Positions 49,269-62,928 of a DNA stretch of 64,000 nt are shown piece by piece; positions within the stretch are counted from its first letter, which is position 1, and each line of letters opens with the position of its first letter. Both the position numbers and the translations under genes were made by a program. A model generated the notes under the pieces. It worked only from the letters and a program-made list of their open reading frames with translations, made no database searches and was not told the origin of the DNA. Source of the DNA: Enterobacter asburiae (GTDB lineage Bacteria > Pseudomonadota > Gammaproteobacteria > Enterobacterales > Enterobacteriaceae); the NCBI RefSeq assembly GCF_007035645.1, contig NZ_AP019632.1, positions 4,154,001-4,218,000 on the forward strand. The letters run 5' to 3'.

Positions 49269-51173
49269 ATGATTGTTTTCTCCTCGTTACAAATTCGTCG
49301 CGGCGTGCGCGTCCTGCTGGATAACGCCACTGCTACCATCAACCCGGGCCAAAAAGTGGGTCTGGTCGGCAAAAACGGCTGCGGTAAATCCACCCTGCTG
49401 GCGCTGCTGAAAAACGAGATTAGCGCGGATGGCGGTAACTTTACCTTCCCGGGAAACTGGCAGCTCGCCTGGGTAAACCAAGAGACGCCTGCGCTGAGCG
49501 AACCGGCACTCGACTATGTTATCGACGGCGACCGTGAATACCGTAAGCTCGAAGCGGAACTTCATTCTGCTAACGAGCGCAACGACGGTCACGCCATCGC
49601 CACCGTTCACGGCAAGCTGGACGCCATCGACGCGTGGACCATTCGCTCCCGCGCCTCCAGCCTGCTGCACGGCCTGGGCTTCAGCAACGAACAGCTGGAA
49701 CGCCCGGTCAGCGACTTCTCCGGCGGCTGGCGTATGCGCCTCAACCTGGCGCAGGCGCTGATCTGCCGCTCTGACCTGCTGTTGCTCGACGAACCGACCA
49801 ACCACCTCGATCTCGATGCGGTTATTTGGCTGGAGAAGTGGCTCAAGAGCTATCAGGGCACTCTGATTCTGATCTCCCACGACCGCGACTTCCTTGACCC
49901 GGTGGTGGATAAAATTATTCATATCGAACAGCAAACGATGTTCGAGTACACCGGCAACTACAGCTCCTTCGAGCGCCAGCGCGCGACGCGTCTCGCCCAG
50001 CAGCAGTCCATGTACGAAAGCCAGCAGCAGCGCGTGGCGCATCTGCAGAGCTTCGTGGATCGCTTTAAGGCCAAAGCCTCAAAAGCCAAGCAGGCCCAGA
50101 GCCGCATCAAGATGCTGGAACGCATGGAGATGATCGCCCCGGCGCACGTGGATAACCCGTTCCACTTCAGCTTCCGCGAGCCGGAAAGCCTGCCTAACCC
50201 GCTGCTGAAAATGGAAAAAGTCAGCGCTGGCTATGCCGACCGCATTATTCTCGACTCCATCAAGCTCAACCTGGTGCCGGGTTCCCGCATTGGCCTGCTG
50301 GGGCGTAACGGCGCCGGTAAATCGACGCTGATCAAACTGCTGGCGGGCGAGCTTAACCCGGTCAGCGGCGAAATCGGCCTGGCGAAGGGCATCAAACTGG
50401 GTTACTTCGCCCAGCATCAGCTGGAATTTTTACGCGCGGATGAATCGCCGATTCAGCACCTCGCGCGTCTTGCGCCGCAGGAGATGGAGCAGAAGCTGCG
50501 CGACTATCTCGGCGGCTTCGGCTTCCAGGGCGATAAGGTGACTGAAAACACCGAGCGCTTCTCCGGCGGCGAAAAGGCCCGTCTGGTGCTGGCGCTGATC
50601 GTCTGGCAGCGCCCGAACCTGCTGCTGCTCGATGAACCGACCAACCACCTGGATCTCGACATGCGTCAGGCGCTGACCGAAGCGCTGATTGAGTTCGAAG
50701 GCGCGCTGGTGGTGGTTTCGCACGACCGTCACCTGATCCGCTCCACCACGGACGATCTCTATTTAGTGCACGGCGGCAAAGTCGAACCGTTCGACGGCGA
50801 TCTGGAAGACTATCAGCAGTGGCTGACGGACGTGCAGAAGCAGGAAAACCAGCCGGAAGAGTCAGCGAAAGACAACGCCAACAGCGCGCAGGCGCGTAAA
50901 GATCAGAAGCGCCGTGAAGCGGAGCTGCGCACCCAGACGCAGCCCCTGCGTAAAGAGATTACCCGTCTCGAAAAAGAGATGGAAAAACTCAACGCCACGC
51001 TGGCTATCGTTGAAGAGAAGCTCGGCGATAGCGGCCTGTATGACCAAAGCCGCAAGGCTGAGCTGACCGACTGCCTGCAAACCCAGGCGAAGACCAAATC
51101 CAGTCTCGAAGAGTGCGAGATGGCGTGGCTCGACGCGCAGGAACAGCTGGAAGCGATGCTGCAGGCTGACTGA
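49269..51173 (+). CDS. yheS: ABC-F family ATPase YheS
   Basis: Soluble tandem ABC protein of the ABC-F group, with no membrane domain; relatives act on the ribosome. Two nucleotide-binding domains carry Walker A GKNGCGKST (about 34-42) and GRNGAGKST (about 347-355), each with a signature motif (SGGWRMR; SGGEKAR) and Walker B LLLLDEPTNHLDLD. A charged linker joins the domains and a coiled-coil C-terminus follows. The 634 residues are near E. coli's 637. It is divergent from kefG and heads yheSTU. Confidence 0.95.
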   Translation: MIVFSSLQIRRGVRVLLDNATATINPGQKVGLVGKNGCGKSTLLALLKNEISADGGNFTFPGNWQLAWVNQETPALSEPALDYVIDGDREYRKLEAELHSANERNDGHAIATVHGKLDAIDAWTIRSRASSLLHGLGFSNEQLERPVSDFSGGWRMRLNLAQALICRSDLLLLDEPTNHLDLDAVIWLEKWLKSYQGTLILISHDRDFLDPVVDKIIHIEQQTMFEYTGNYSSFERQRATRLAQQQSMYESQQQRVAHLQSFVDRFKAKASKAKQAQSRIKMLERMEMIAPAHVDNPFHFSFREPESLPNPLLKMEKVSAGYADRIILDSIKLNLVPGSRIGLLGRNGAGKSTLIKLLAGELNPVSGEIGLAKGIKLGYFAQHQLEFLRADESPIQHLARLAPQEMEQKLRDYLGGFGFQGDKVTENTERFSGGEKARLVLALIVWQRPNLLLLDEPTNHLDLDMRQALTEALIEFEGALVVVSHDRHLIRSTTDDLYLVHGGKVEPFDGDLEDYQQWLTDVQKQENQPEESAKDNANSAQARKDQKRREAELRTQTQPLRKEITRLEKEMEKLNATLAIVEEKLGDSGLYDQSRKAELTDCLQTQAKTKSSLEECEMAWLDAQEQLEAMLQAD

Positions 51174-51285
51174 CTTATTTACCCCGTTTGAAGAGCAGAA
51201 TCCGTACCGGGTTCGGAAATCCAGCTTAAACGGGGTACAATTCGGAAAGTATCGTAAATTTCCGACAAGAATCAGCATCGCGCTT

Positions 51286-52308
51286 ATGACCCAAATCATT
51301 CCATCAGACTTCGACATTGCGGCCGAAGACAGCACTGAGTTCGTGCCTATGCGCGGCGTGGCCAATCCGCATTTGCAGACCATGCTGCCGCGACTGATCC
51401 GCCGCAAGGTTCAGTTCACCCCGCACTGGCAACGGCTTGACCTGCCAGACGGTGATTTTCTGGATCTCGCCTGGAGCGAAGCGCCTGAACAGGCTCGCCA
51501 TAAGCCGCGTCTGGTGGTTTTCCACGGTCTGGAAGGCAGCCTGCACAGCCCGTATGCGCATGGGCTAATTGAGGCGGCAAAAGCGCGCGGCTGGCTCGGC
51601 GTGGTGATGCATTTTCGCGGCTGCAGCGGTGAACCGAATCGTCAGAAACGCATTTATCACTCGGGTGAAACCGAAGACGGGACGTGGTTTTTACACTGGC
51701 TGCGGGAAAATTATGGCACCGTGCCAACGGCCGCCGTGGGCTACTCGCTGGGCGGGAATATGCTGGCCTGTCTGCTGGCCAAAGAGGGTGAAAGCGTACC
51801 GCTGGATGCCGCCGTCATTGTCTCCGCGCCGTTTATGCTCGAGCAGTGCAGCTACCACATGGATAAAGGCTTTTCCCGCGTCTACCAGCGCTACCTGCTC
51901 AACCTGCTGAAGGCCAACGCGGCGCGTAAGCTGAAGGCCTACCCGGATACCCTGCCGGTAAGCCTGCGCCAGCTGAAAAAGGTGCGTCGTATCCGCGAGT
52001 TCGACGACCTGATCACCGCGAAAATCCACGGCTTCGCCGATGCGATTGACTATTATCGTCAGTGCAGCGCCATGCCGCTGCTCAGCAAGATCACGCAGCC
52101 GACGCTGATTATTCATGCCAAAGATGACCCGTTTATGGATCATCACTCGATCCCCGCTCAGGAATTCCTGCCCGACAACGTTCACTATCAGTTGACCGAG
52201 CACGGCGGCCACGTCGGCTTTATCGGCGGCACGCTGCGTCGCCCGAAAATGTGGCTTGAGGCGCGTATTCCTGACTGGCTGACCCCTTATCTGGACGGTG
52301 CAAAATGA
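51286..52308 (+). CDS. yheT: Alpha/beta hydrolase YheT
   Basis: Predicted esterase/hydrolase of 340 residues; substrate unknown. The catalytic triad is visible: nucleophile Ser in GYSLGG, Asp in KDDPFMD, and His in HGGHVGF. It is 112 bases after yheS and overlaps yheU by four bases. Confidence 0.93.
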   Translation: MTQIIPSDFDIAAEDSTEFVPMRGVANPHLQTMLPRLIRRKVQFTPHWQRLDLPDGDFLDLAWSEAPEQARHKPRLVVFHGLEGSLHSPYAHGLIEAAKARGWLGVVMHFRGCSGEPNRQKRIYHSGETEDGTWFLHWLRENYGTVPTAAVGYSLGGNMLACLLAKEGESVPLDAAVIVSAPFMLEQCSYHMDKGFSRVYQRYLLNLLKANAARKLKAYPDTLPVSLRQLKKVRRIREFDDLITAKIHGFADAIDYYRQCSAMPLLSKITQPTLIIHAKDDPFMDHHSIPAQEFLPDNVHYQLTEHGGHVGFIGGTLRRPKMWLEARIPDWLTPYLDGAK

Positions 52309-52523
52309 TTATTCCCTGGCAGGATCTGGCTCCCGAAACGCTCGATAATCTGATTGAAAGCTTTGTATTACGCGAAGGCACCGATTATGGTGAACAGGAA
52401 CGCTCGCTTGAGCAAAAGGTCAACGATGTTAAGCGCCAGCTGAAAAGCGGCGACGTGGTGCTGGTGTGGTCAGAACTGCATGAGACGGTCAATATCATGC
52501 CCCGCAACGCGTTTCACGGCTGA
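52305..52523 (+). CDS. yheU: YheU family protein
   Basis: A 72-residue protein of the UPF0270/YheU family, function unknown. It starts [20 protein letters not shown] and carries the [16 protein letters not shown] motif. Its start overlaps the end of yheT (ATGA). Confidence 0.92.
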   Translation: MIIPWQDLAPETLDNLIESFVLREGTDYGEQERSLEQKVNDVKRQLKSGDVVLVWSELHETVNIMPRNAFHG

Positions 52524-52553
52524 TCTTCCATCCTTTTCAGTCAGGGAGTTGCT

Positions 52554-53423
52554 ATGTCTGCCAGACATCCGGTTATTGCCGTTACGGGGTCGAGTGGTGC
52601 GGGAACCACCACCACCAGCCTCGCATTTCGCAAGATTTTCGCCCAGCTGAATCTCCGTGCGGCGGAGGTCGAAGGCGACAGCTTTCACCGCTACACGCGC
52701 CCGGAGATGGACATGGCCATTCGTAAGGCGCGCGATTCGGGTAAACACATCAGCTACTTCGGCCCGGAGGCCAATGACTTCGGCCTGCTGGAACAAACCT
52801 TTATAGAGTACGGTAAGAGCGGCAAAGGGCAGTCCCGCAAGTATCTGCACACCTATGATGAAGCCGTACCCTGGAATCAGGTGCCGGGAACCTTTACCCC
52901 GTGGCAGCCGCTGCCGGAACCCACCGACGTCCTGTTTTACGAAGGATTGCACGGCGGCGTGGTCACCCCTCAACACGACGTGGCGCGCCACGTGGATCTG
53001 CTGGTCGGCGTGGTCCCTATCGTTAACCTGGAGTGGATCCAGAAGCTGACGCGCGACATGAGCGAGCGCGGCCATTCGCGAGAGGCGGTGATGGACTCCG
53101 TGGTGCGCTCCATGGAGGATTACATTAACTTCCTGACGCCGCAGTTCTCCCGCACCCATATCAACTTCCAGCGCGTGCCGACGGTGGACACCTCCAACCC
53201 GTTTGCCGCTAAAAGCATCCCGTCGCTGGATGAGAGCTTTGTGGTGATCCATTTCCGCAATCTCGAAGGCATTGATTACCCCTGGCTGCTGGCAATGCTG
53301 CAGGGCTCGTTTATTTCGCACATGAATACGTTAGTCGTGCCGGGCGGGAAAATGGGGCTGGCGATGGAGCTCATCATGACGCCGCTGGTGGAGCGACTGA
53401 TGGAAGGGAAGCAGATCGCGTGA
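52554..53423 (+). CDS. prkB: Phosphoribulokinase-like protein PrkB
   Basis: A 289-residue P-loop kinase-fold protein related to phosphoribulokinase. The Walker A GSSGAGTTTT near residue 12 is modified from GxxxxGK[ST]: the usual Lys position carries Thr, as I recall for enterobacterial PrkB. Enzymatic function is unproven, and no RuBisCO is expected. It follows yheU by 30 bases in the yheSTU-prkB run. Confidence 0.92.
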   Translation: MSARHPVIAVTGSSGAGTTTTSLAFRKIFAQLNLRAAEVEGDSFHRYTRPEMDMAIRKARDSGKHISYFGPEANDFGLLEQTFIEYGKSGKGQSRKYLHTYDEAVPWNQVPGTFTPWQPLPEPTDVLFYEGLHGGVVTPQHDVARHVDLLVGVVPIVNLEWIQKLTRDMSERGHSREAVMDSVVRSMEDYINFLTPQFSRTHINFQRVPTVDTSNPFAAKSIPSLDESFVVIHFRNLEGIDYPWLLAMLQGSFISHMNTLVVPGGKMGLAMELIMTPLVERLMEGKQIA

Positions 53424-53430
53424 GCATGTT

Positions 53431-53463
53431 CCCTCTCCCTGTGGGAGAGGGTTAGGGTGAGGG
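53431..53463. repeat. Short G/C-rich dispersed repeat after prkB
   Basis: A block with CCCTCTCCCT and GGGAGAGGG arms and a GGTGAGGG tail lies eight bases after the prkB stop. The same kind of block occurs in many gamma-proteobacterial intergenic regions, from memory. It may act as a terminator for either neighbour, though no T-run follows. Confidence 0.6.
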
Positions 53464-53489
53464 CATCAACACGCACGATGCCCCATCAA

Positions 53490-53894
53490 TCACGCCTCGA
53501 TCACTTCATACGAATGCGTGATTTTTACCGCTTTCTCCAGCATTAACGCCACAGAGCAGTACTTCTCCGCAGACAGGTCCACCGCACGCGAGACCGCCGC
53601 GTCTTTTAGTTCTTTACCGGTGACCACAAAGTGCAGGTTAATATGGGTGAACAGACGTGGCGCCTCTTCGCGACGCTCTGACGTGAGTTTAACCTCACAA
53701 TCCGTCACGTCATGACGTCCTTTTTGCAGAATCGACACCACATCAATTGCGCTGCATCCGCCTGCCGCCATCAGCACCATTTCCATTGGGCTGGGTGCTT
53801 TATCGCCGGAGTTACCGTCCATCAAAATCTGGTGTCCTGACGCGGACTCGCCCAGGAACGTTAAACCTTCAACCCATTTCACGCGCGCTTGCAT
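53490..53894 (-). CDS. yhfA: OsmC-family protein YhfA
   Basis: A 134-residue OsmC/Ohr-like protein with the two Cys of the family (GGCSAIDVVSIL and EKYCSVALML), suggesting a peroxiredoxin-like site; the substrate is unknown. The ATG at 53894 (MQARVKWVEG) gives the E. coli length; the longer ORF from 53909 adds five residues. It is convergent with prkB and divergent from crp. Confidence 0.93.
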   Translation of the reverse strand: MQARVKWVEGLTFLGESASGHQILMDGNSGDKAPSPMEMVLMAAGGCSAIDVVSILQKGRHDVTDCEVKLTSERREEAPRLFTHINLHFVVTGKELKDAAVSRAVDLSAEKYCSVALMLEKAVKITHSYEVIEA

Positions 53895-54205
53895 ATTCAT
53901 TAACTCCAACGTTGCATTTTTGGTGACAGATTACGCGTGCGTTACATTTATCGCAATGGAAGGCGACCTGCATCATGCTGAAGCGAGACACCAGGAGACA
54001 CGCGGCGAAAGCTATGCTAAAACACTCAGGATGCTACAGTAATACATTGACGTTACACGTGTATGCAGAGGACATCAAACTTTACTGGCTGCGAAACGTT
54101 ACGGTAGCCGACTTCCCAGGGTATGGGTAAGAATTCGATTGCAACCCCAGAGTCCGGATGCATCTGATGACTCTGGTGACAGCTTATAACAGAGGATAAC
54201 AGCGC
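53895..54205. other. yhfA-crp intergenic region (311 bases)
   Basis: This region has no gene. The stretch from about 54005 to 54080 resembles the K-12 crp promoter and early leader. I could not place a convincing CRP site by eye, though crp is autoregulated in E. coli. The long leader before crp is also conserved in type. Confidence 0.6.
54013..54018 (+). promoter_or_regulatory. Candidate crp promoter (-10 box)
   Basis: TATGCT within AAAGCTATGCTAAAAC matches my memory of the E. coli crp P1 region. No good -35 is visible, as expected for an activator-controlled promoter. Confidence 0.5.
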
Positions 54206-54838
54206 ATGGTGCTTGGCAAACCGCAAACAGACCCGACTCTCGAATGGTTCTTGTCTCATTGCCACATTCATAAGTACCCATCGAAGAGCACGCTGATTCA
54301 CCAGGGTGAAAAAGCGGAAACGTTGTATTACATCGTTAAAGGCTCGGTGGCAGTGCTGATCAAAGATGAAGAAGGGAAAGAGATGATCCTTTCTTATCTG
54401 AACCAGGGCGATTTCATCGGTGAACTGGGCCTGTTTGAAGAGGGCCAGGAACGTAGCGCCTGGGTTCGAGCAAAGACAGCATGTGAAGTGGCTGAAATTT
54501 CTTACAAGAAGTTCCGTCAGCTGATTCAGGTTAACCCTGACATCCTGATGCGTCTTTCTTCCCAGATGGCGCGCCGTCTGCAGGTCACGTCAGAGAAAGT
54601 GGGTAACCTCGCCTTCCTGGACGTTACCGGCCGTATCGCACAAACCCTGTTGAACCTGGCGAAACAGCCAGACGCCATGACCCACCCGGACGGCATGCAA
54701 ATTAAAATTACCCGTCAGGAAATTGGTCAGATCGTCGGCTGCTCCCGTGAAACAGTGGGCCGTATCCTGAAAATGCTGGAAGATCAAAACCTGATCTCCG
54801 CCCACGGTAAAACCATCGTGGTCTACGGAACGCGTTAA
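54206..54838 (+). CDS. crp: cAMP receptor protein CRP
   Basis: Global regulator that binds cAMP and DNA sites of the TGTGA-N6-TCACA type; such a site occurs upstream of ppiA here. The 210 residues equal E. coli CRP. The N-terminal cAMP domain carries the [18 protein letters not shown] motif, and the C-terminal helix-turn-helix is [21 protein letters not shown] hairpin and T-run follow the stop. Confidence 0.98.
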   Translation: MVLGKPQTDPTLEWFLSHCHIHKYPSKSTLIHQGEKAETLYYIVKGSVAVLIKDEEGKEMILSYLNQGDFIGELGLFEEGQERSAWVRAKTACEVAEISYKKFRQLIQVNPDILMRLSSQMARRLQVTSEKVGNLAFLDVTGRIAQTLLNLAKQPDAMTHPDGMQIKITRQEIGQIVGCSRETVGRILKMLEDQNLISAHGKTIVVYGTR

Positions 54839-54846
54839 TTCCGCTT

Positions 54847-54884
54847 AAACGGCGTGCCATCGCAAGGTGTCACGCCGTTTTTGT
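54847..54884 (+). terminator. Terminator after crp
   Basis: A 10-bp stem (AAACGGCGTG with CACGCCGTTT) with a 14-base loop and a T-run lies just after the crp stop. It lies 12 bases before the yhfK start. Confidence 0.8.
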
Positions 54885-54895
54885 CTCTACTCCCC

Positions 54896-58271
<3,376 letters not shown>

Positions 58272-58287
58272 GCAAGGCAACAGATAT

Positions 58288-58851
58288 TCAGCGATTGAGG
58301 AAATTTGCCAGCAGCGCGTGCCCCTGCTCGCTGAGGATGCTTTCCGGGTGGAACTGCACGCCTTCGAGGTCCCATTCGCGGTGGCGAATCCCCATGATCT
58401 CCTGCGTATCGCTCCAGGCGGTCACCTCAAAGCAGTCGGGCAGTGTAGACGGGTCAATCACCAGGGAATGGTAGCGCGTCACGGTTAACGGGTTATTGAG
58501 CCCCGTGAATACCCCGGTGCCGGCGTGGGTGACCGGAGAGGTTTTACCGTGCATCACTTTCGCGGCGCGCACGATGGAGGCACCAAACGCCTGAGCAATC
58601 GCCTGATGGCCCAGACAGACGCCCAGGATCGGCAGCTTGCCGGCATAGTGCTGGATAACATCCAGAGAAATACCCGATTCTGACGGCGTACACGGCCCCG
58701 GAGAAATCACGATTTTCTGCGGAGCCAGCGTCCCGATATCGGCCAGTCCGATCTCGTCGTTGCGGCGGACAACCACCTCTGCACCCAGTTCACAAAAATA
58801 CTGGTAAAGGTTCCAGGTGAAGGAATCGTAGTTATCAATCAGCAGAATCAT
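58288..58851 (-). CDS. pabA: Aminodeoxychorismate synthase component II
   Basis: Glutamine amidotransferase supplying ammonia to PabB for p-aminobenzoate and folate synthesis. The 187 residues match E. coli PabA; the nucleophile Cys lies in [14 protein letters not shown] (about 79), with His and Glu in VQFHPESIL. It precedes argD and follows the fic-like gene after 30 bases. In K-12 fic-pabA-argD is also one unit. Confidence 0.96.
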   Translation of the reverse strand: MILLIDNYDSFTWNLYQYFCELGAEVVVRRNDEIGLADIGTLAPQKIVISPGPCTPSESGISLDVIQHYAGKLPILGVCLGHQAIAQAFGASIVRAAKVMHGKTSPVTHAGTGVFTGLNNPLTVTRYHSLVIDPSTLPDCFEVTAWSDTQEIMGIRHREWDLEGVQFHPESILSEQGHALLANFLNR

Positions 58852-58881
58852 GGCGGCTCCCGAAAAAAATGCCGCCCTATT

Positions 58882-59466
58882 CTACTCAGATTCCCGCGCT
58901 TCGCTCACTACTTTGGCAAAGATAGCGTTCAGCGCGGTTAAATCCCCCGTTGCGCCGCTTCGGTTAGCCGCCACCCACTGGTCGGGATCGATATCGCGCC
59001 AGTCCAGCGAGTAGCCCGCGTGGAGCGCCAGCTGCTCGAAGAAAACGCGTTGGGCAATACCGTTGCCGCGCATAAACGGATGCAGCATGTTGATTTCGCA
59101 GTAATAGTGGCTAACCCGGTCAACAAACGCCGCTTTCTCAAGACCCACGAGATACTTTTCGCTTTCCAGCGCCGCCATCAGCTCGTTGCCCATCTTCTCG
59201 ATGTATTCGAAATGGCAGAAAGGAATGTCACCCTTAAAAATATCGTCGGTACGTAACTCGCCTGCCCGCTTCATCTCGCTGCGGTACAAATGACGATGAA
59301 TGAGGCACAGATGGGGCAACCCGGGCGCGGAAGGCCCAAGCTCCAGCGTCTCAATATGGGGCTCTGAGGGACCATTACCTTTTTCAAGGAGACAACTGGC
59401 CTGTAAATTGACGTTACGCTGCTGTTCCCAGAGACGGGATTTTTGCTTGTCGGTGAGCTTTTTCAC
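58882..59466 (-). CDS. fic: YhfG-Fic chimeric protein (Fic-domain)
   Basis: Fic enzymes transfer AMP to target proteins; in E. coli Fic is held inactive by its upstream partner YhfG. Here a single 194-residue ORF starts at GTG 59466 after GGGAGG, and residues 1-24 (MKKLTDKQKSRLWEQQRNVN, then LQAS) match the start of YhfG as I recall it. The inhibitory-helix Ser24 and Glu28 of the SxxxE pattern are present. From about residue 39 (ETLELGPSAPGLPHL) the rest matches Fic, whose first roughly 48 residues are absent. The Fic motif is HPFMRGNGIAQR (119-130), with the final Arg of HPFx[DE]GNGR replaced by Ile. No separate yhfG is visible. pabA and argD follow on the same strand. Confidence 0.8.
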   Translation of the reverse strand: MKKLTDKQKSRLWEQQRNVNLQASCLLEKGNGPSEPHIETLELGPSAPGLPHLCLIHRHLYRSEMKRAGELRTDDIFKGDIPFCHFEYIEKMGNELMAALESEKYLVGLEKAAFVDRVSHYYCEINMLHPFMRGNGIAQRVFFEQLALHAGYSLDWRDIDPDQWVAANRSGATGDLTALNAIFAKVVSEARESE

Positions 59467-59572
59467 TTAACGCCTCCCTGAATAGTCCGTTTGCCACAAG
59501 TATAAGCAGCAAAACGCGCTTTCGCAGGGAGGGTCATATAACGCGGGCAGAAGAAGCCCGCGTTCAGAAGAA

Positions 59573-60154
<582 letters not shown>

Positions 60155-60287
60155 TTAACAAAGCGCAGTATAAAAAGCGAATGGCTTGATTCTAAAGAGC
60201 AGTATGAACGGAGACCAGCCTTTTACCTAATTTTACGAAATTGAAACAATTATTACCGCGCAAACGATTGGTTACGCCGTCAATTAA

Positions 60288-60303
60288 TGTGATTTAGATC
60301 ACA
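60288..60303. promoter_or_regulatory. CRP site in the ppiA-tsgA intergenic region
   Basis: TGTGA-TTTAGA-TCACA is a perfect core CRP palindrome. It could serve ppiA on the minus strand, tsgA on the plus strand, or both. Confidence 0.88.
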
Positions 60304-60382
60304 CTAAAACCTGCAATGACGTAATCATTACCCTTAAAAGATAGGAATAGATCACTTTAGCGACTAAAATCTGCCCGCTCTC

Positions 60383-60410
60383 AGCGCCCCCCGGGCGCTT
60401 TTCTTTTTCT
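60383..60410 (+). terminator. Hairpin with T-run in the tsgA leader
   Basis: A 7-bp GC stem (60383-60389 with 60393-60399) with a CCC loop is followed by TTTTCTTTTTC. No gene lies upstream on this strand, so it may act as an attenuator of tsgA rather than as a gene-end terminator. Confidence 0.6.
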
Positions 60411-60423
60411 GAACAGGCCAGAC

Positions 60424-61608
60424 ATGACTAACAGCAATCGCATCAAGCTCACATGGATCAGCTTCTTCTCCTACGCCCTGACCGGCGCGTTGGTGATCGT
60501 CACCGGGATGGTGATGGGGAATATCGCAGACTACTTCCAGCTGCCCGTTTCCAGCATGAGTAACACCTTTACCTTCCTCAACGCGGGGATCCTGATCTCT
60601 ATCTTCCTGAATGCCTGGCTGATGGAAATCGTCCCGCTGAAAACCCAGCTGCGCTTTGGCTTTGTGCTGATGGTTGCCGCCGTGGCGGGCCTGATGCTGA
60701 GCCACAGCATCGCCCTGTTCTCCGCCGCCATGTTCGTGCTCGGTCTGGTGAGCGGGATCACCATGTCGATCGGTACGTTCCTGATTACCCACATGTATGA
60801 AGGCCGCCAGCGCGGCGCGCGTCTGCTGTTTACCGACTCCTTCTTCAGCATGGCCGGAATGATTTTTCCGATGCTCGCGGCGGTTCTGCTGGCGCGCAGC
60901 ATTGAGTGGTACTGGGTCTATGCCTGCATCGGCCTGGTCTACGTGGCGATCTTTATTCTGACCTTCGGCTGCAAGTTCCCGGTGCTGGGCAAGAAAGCGC
61001 AAACCACCGCAGAGCCTGTTGCGAAAGAAAAGTGGGGCATCGGCGTGCTGTTCCTCTCCATCGCCGCGCTGTGCTACATCCTGGGCCAGCTGGGCTTTAT
61101 CTCCTGGGTACCGGAGTATGCCAAAGGTCTGGGCATGAGCCTGAACGACGCGGGTAAACTGGTGAGCGATTTCTGGATGTCTTACATGTTCGGCATGTGG
61201 GCGTTTAGCTTCATCCTGCGCTTCTTCGACCTGCAGCGCATTCTGACCGTGCTGGCGGGGCTGGCGACCGTGCTGATGTACCTGTTCATCAACGGTTCAC
61301 CGGAGCATATGCCGTGGTTCATTCTGACCCTGGGCTTCTTCTCCAGCGCCATTTATACCTCTATCATCACCCTGGGCTCCCTGCAGACCAAAGTGGCCTC
61401 GCCGAAGCTGGTTAACTTCGTCCTGACCTGCGGCACCATCGGCACCATGCTGACCTTCGTGGTCACTGGCCCGATCGTCGCCCACAGCGGTCCGCTGGCG
61501 GCGCTGCACACCGCAAACGGCCTGTATGCCGTGGTGTTTATCATGTGCTTCGTTCTGGGCTTCGTGACCCGCCACCGCCAGCACAACGCGGCGGCAGCGT
61601 CTCACTAA
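60424..61608 (+). CDS. tsgA: MFS-family transporter TsgA
   Basis: A predicted 12-span MFS transporter of 394 residues; its substrate is unknown. The paired six-span halves are separated by a hydrophilic loop (about 185-205, [16 protein letters not shown]). The length is close to E. coli TsgA (393). It precedes nirB in K-12; here codA lies between them, convergent with tsgA. Confidence 0.93.
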   Translation: MTNSNRIKLTWISFFSYALTGALVIVTGMVMGNIADYFQLPVSSMSNTFTFLNAGILISIFLNAWLMEIVPLKTQLRFGFVLMVAAVAGLMLSHSIALFSAAMFVLGLVSGITMSIGTFLITHMYEGRQRGARLLFTDSFFSMAGMIFPMLAAVLLARSIEWYWVYACIGLVYVAIFILTFGCKFPVLGKKAQTTAEPVAKEKWGIGVLFLSIAALCYILGQLGFISWVPEYAKGLGMSLNDAGKLVSDFWMSYMFGMWAFSFILRFFDLQRILTVLAGLATVLMYLFINGSPEHMPWFILTLGFFSSAIYTSIITLGSLQTKVASPKLVNFVLTCGTIGTMLTFVVTGPIVAHSGPLAALHTANGLYAVVFIMCFVLGFVTRHRQHNAAAASH

Positions 61609-61611
61609 CCC

Positions 61612-62928
61612 CTACGCCCCTTTGCGCTCGGCAGAGGGGCTGTTTCTGGCAAAACTTACCTCTTCTCCTCCGATATCCATCTGGATCCACGTCTGCGCCA
61701 GCTGCGTCGTGGCGATCACCCGTCCCTGACGAATCGACCAGCGCACAGGCACCTGACAGCGCACCGCTTCAAACCCGCTCTCGGCAGGCAGAATAATCAG
61801 GTTCGCCGGGTTCCCCGTGGCAATACCGTAATCGCTCAGGCCGAAGGTACGGGCGCTGTTATGGGTGATGAGATTCAGGCCGCTGTCGATTTGCGGATAG
61901 CCCATCATCTGACAGACGTGCAGCCCCATGTGCAGCACCTGCAGCATGTTGCCGGTGCCGAGCGGGTACCACGGGTCGAAGACGTCGTCATGACCGAAGC
62001 AGACGTTAATGCCCGCTTCCTGTAGCTCTCTCACCCGGGTGATGCCGCGGCGCTTCGGATAGTCATCAAAGCGCCCCTGAAGATGAATATTGACCAGCGG
62101 GTTAGCGACGAAGTTAATCCCCGACATTTTCAGCAGACGGAAGAGCCGCGAGGTGTAAGCGCCGTTGTAGGAATGCATGGCGGTGGTGTGGCTGGCCGTC
62201 ACGCGCGGGCCGATGCCGGCCTCATACGCCAGCATTGCCACTGTCTCGACAAATCGCGACTGCTCGTCGTCGATTTCATCGCAGTGGATATCCAGCGGAC
62301 GGTCATATTTCTTCGCCAGTTCAAAAGCGATATGCAGCGACTGCACGCCATACTCGCGGGTGAACTCGAAGTGCGGGATCGCCCCAACCACGTCGGCCCC
62401 CAGCCTTAACGCCTCTTCCAGCAGCGCCGTGCCGTTCGGGTAAGAGAGAATACCTTCCTGCGGGAACGCGACGATTTGCAGCGTCACCCACGGGGCAACC
62501 TCCTGCTTCACCTCCAGCATCGCCTTCAGGGCGGTGAGCGTCGGGTCGGAGACATCCACATGGGTACGGACAAACTGGATGCCGTTGGCAATTTGCCACT
62601 TCAGCGTTTTCCAGGCGCGCGCTTTAACATCCTCATGGCTGAGCAACGCCTTGCGCTCCGCCCAGCGCTCAATGCCTTCGAATAGCGTGCCGGACTGGTT
62701 CCAGTTCGGCTCACCCGCGGTCTGGGTCGTATCAAGATGAATATGCGGCTCAATGAACGGCGGGATCGCAAGCCCGCCGCGCGCGTTCAATACTTCATAA
62801 CTTTCGGCGTGGGTGTCGTCCATCGGAGTGATGTCACCAAATCGCCCGTTCCCAATGGCGAGCTGCCACAGCCCTTCCCGACCCGGTAAACGAACATTCT
62901 GAACAAGCCATAACGGTGCTGTAGACAT
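61612..62928 (-). CDS. codA: Cytosine deaminase (CodA-like)
   Basis: Converts cytosine to uracil and ammonia. The 438 residues match E. coli CodA from about residue 13 to the C-terminal [12 protein letters not shown] region. Metal ligands lie in EPHIHLD (His62, His64), [10 protein letters not shown] and GHDDVFDPW, and [11 protein letters not shown] is present. In E. coli codA is the second gene of codBA with the cytosine permease; here no codB adjoins, the start at 62928 faces nirB across 238 bases, and it ends three bases from tsgA. Uptake must come from elsewhere. The symbol marks family, not locus. Confidence 0.88.
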   Translation of the reverse strand: MSTAPLWLVQNVRLPGREGLWQLAIGNGRFGDITPMDDTHAESYEVLNARGGLAIPPFIEPHIHLDTTQTAGEPNWNQSGTLFEGIERWAERKALLSHEDVKARAWKTLKWQIANGIQFVRTHVDVSDPTLTALKAMLEVKQEVAPWVTLQIVAFPQEGILSYPNGTALLEEALRLGADVVGAIPHFEFTREYGVQSLHIAFELAKKYDRPLDIHCDEIDDEQSRFVETVAMLAYEAGIGPRVTASHTTAMHSYNGAYTSRLFRLLKMSGINFVANPLVNIHLQGRFDDYPKRRGITRVRELQEAGINVCFGHDDVFDPWYPLGTGNMLQVLHMGLHVCQMMGYPQIDSGLNLITHNSARTFGLSDYGIATGNPANLIILPAESGFEAVRCQVPVRWSIRQGRVIATTQLAQTWIQMDIGGEEVSFARNSPSAERKGA

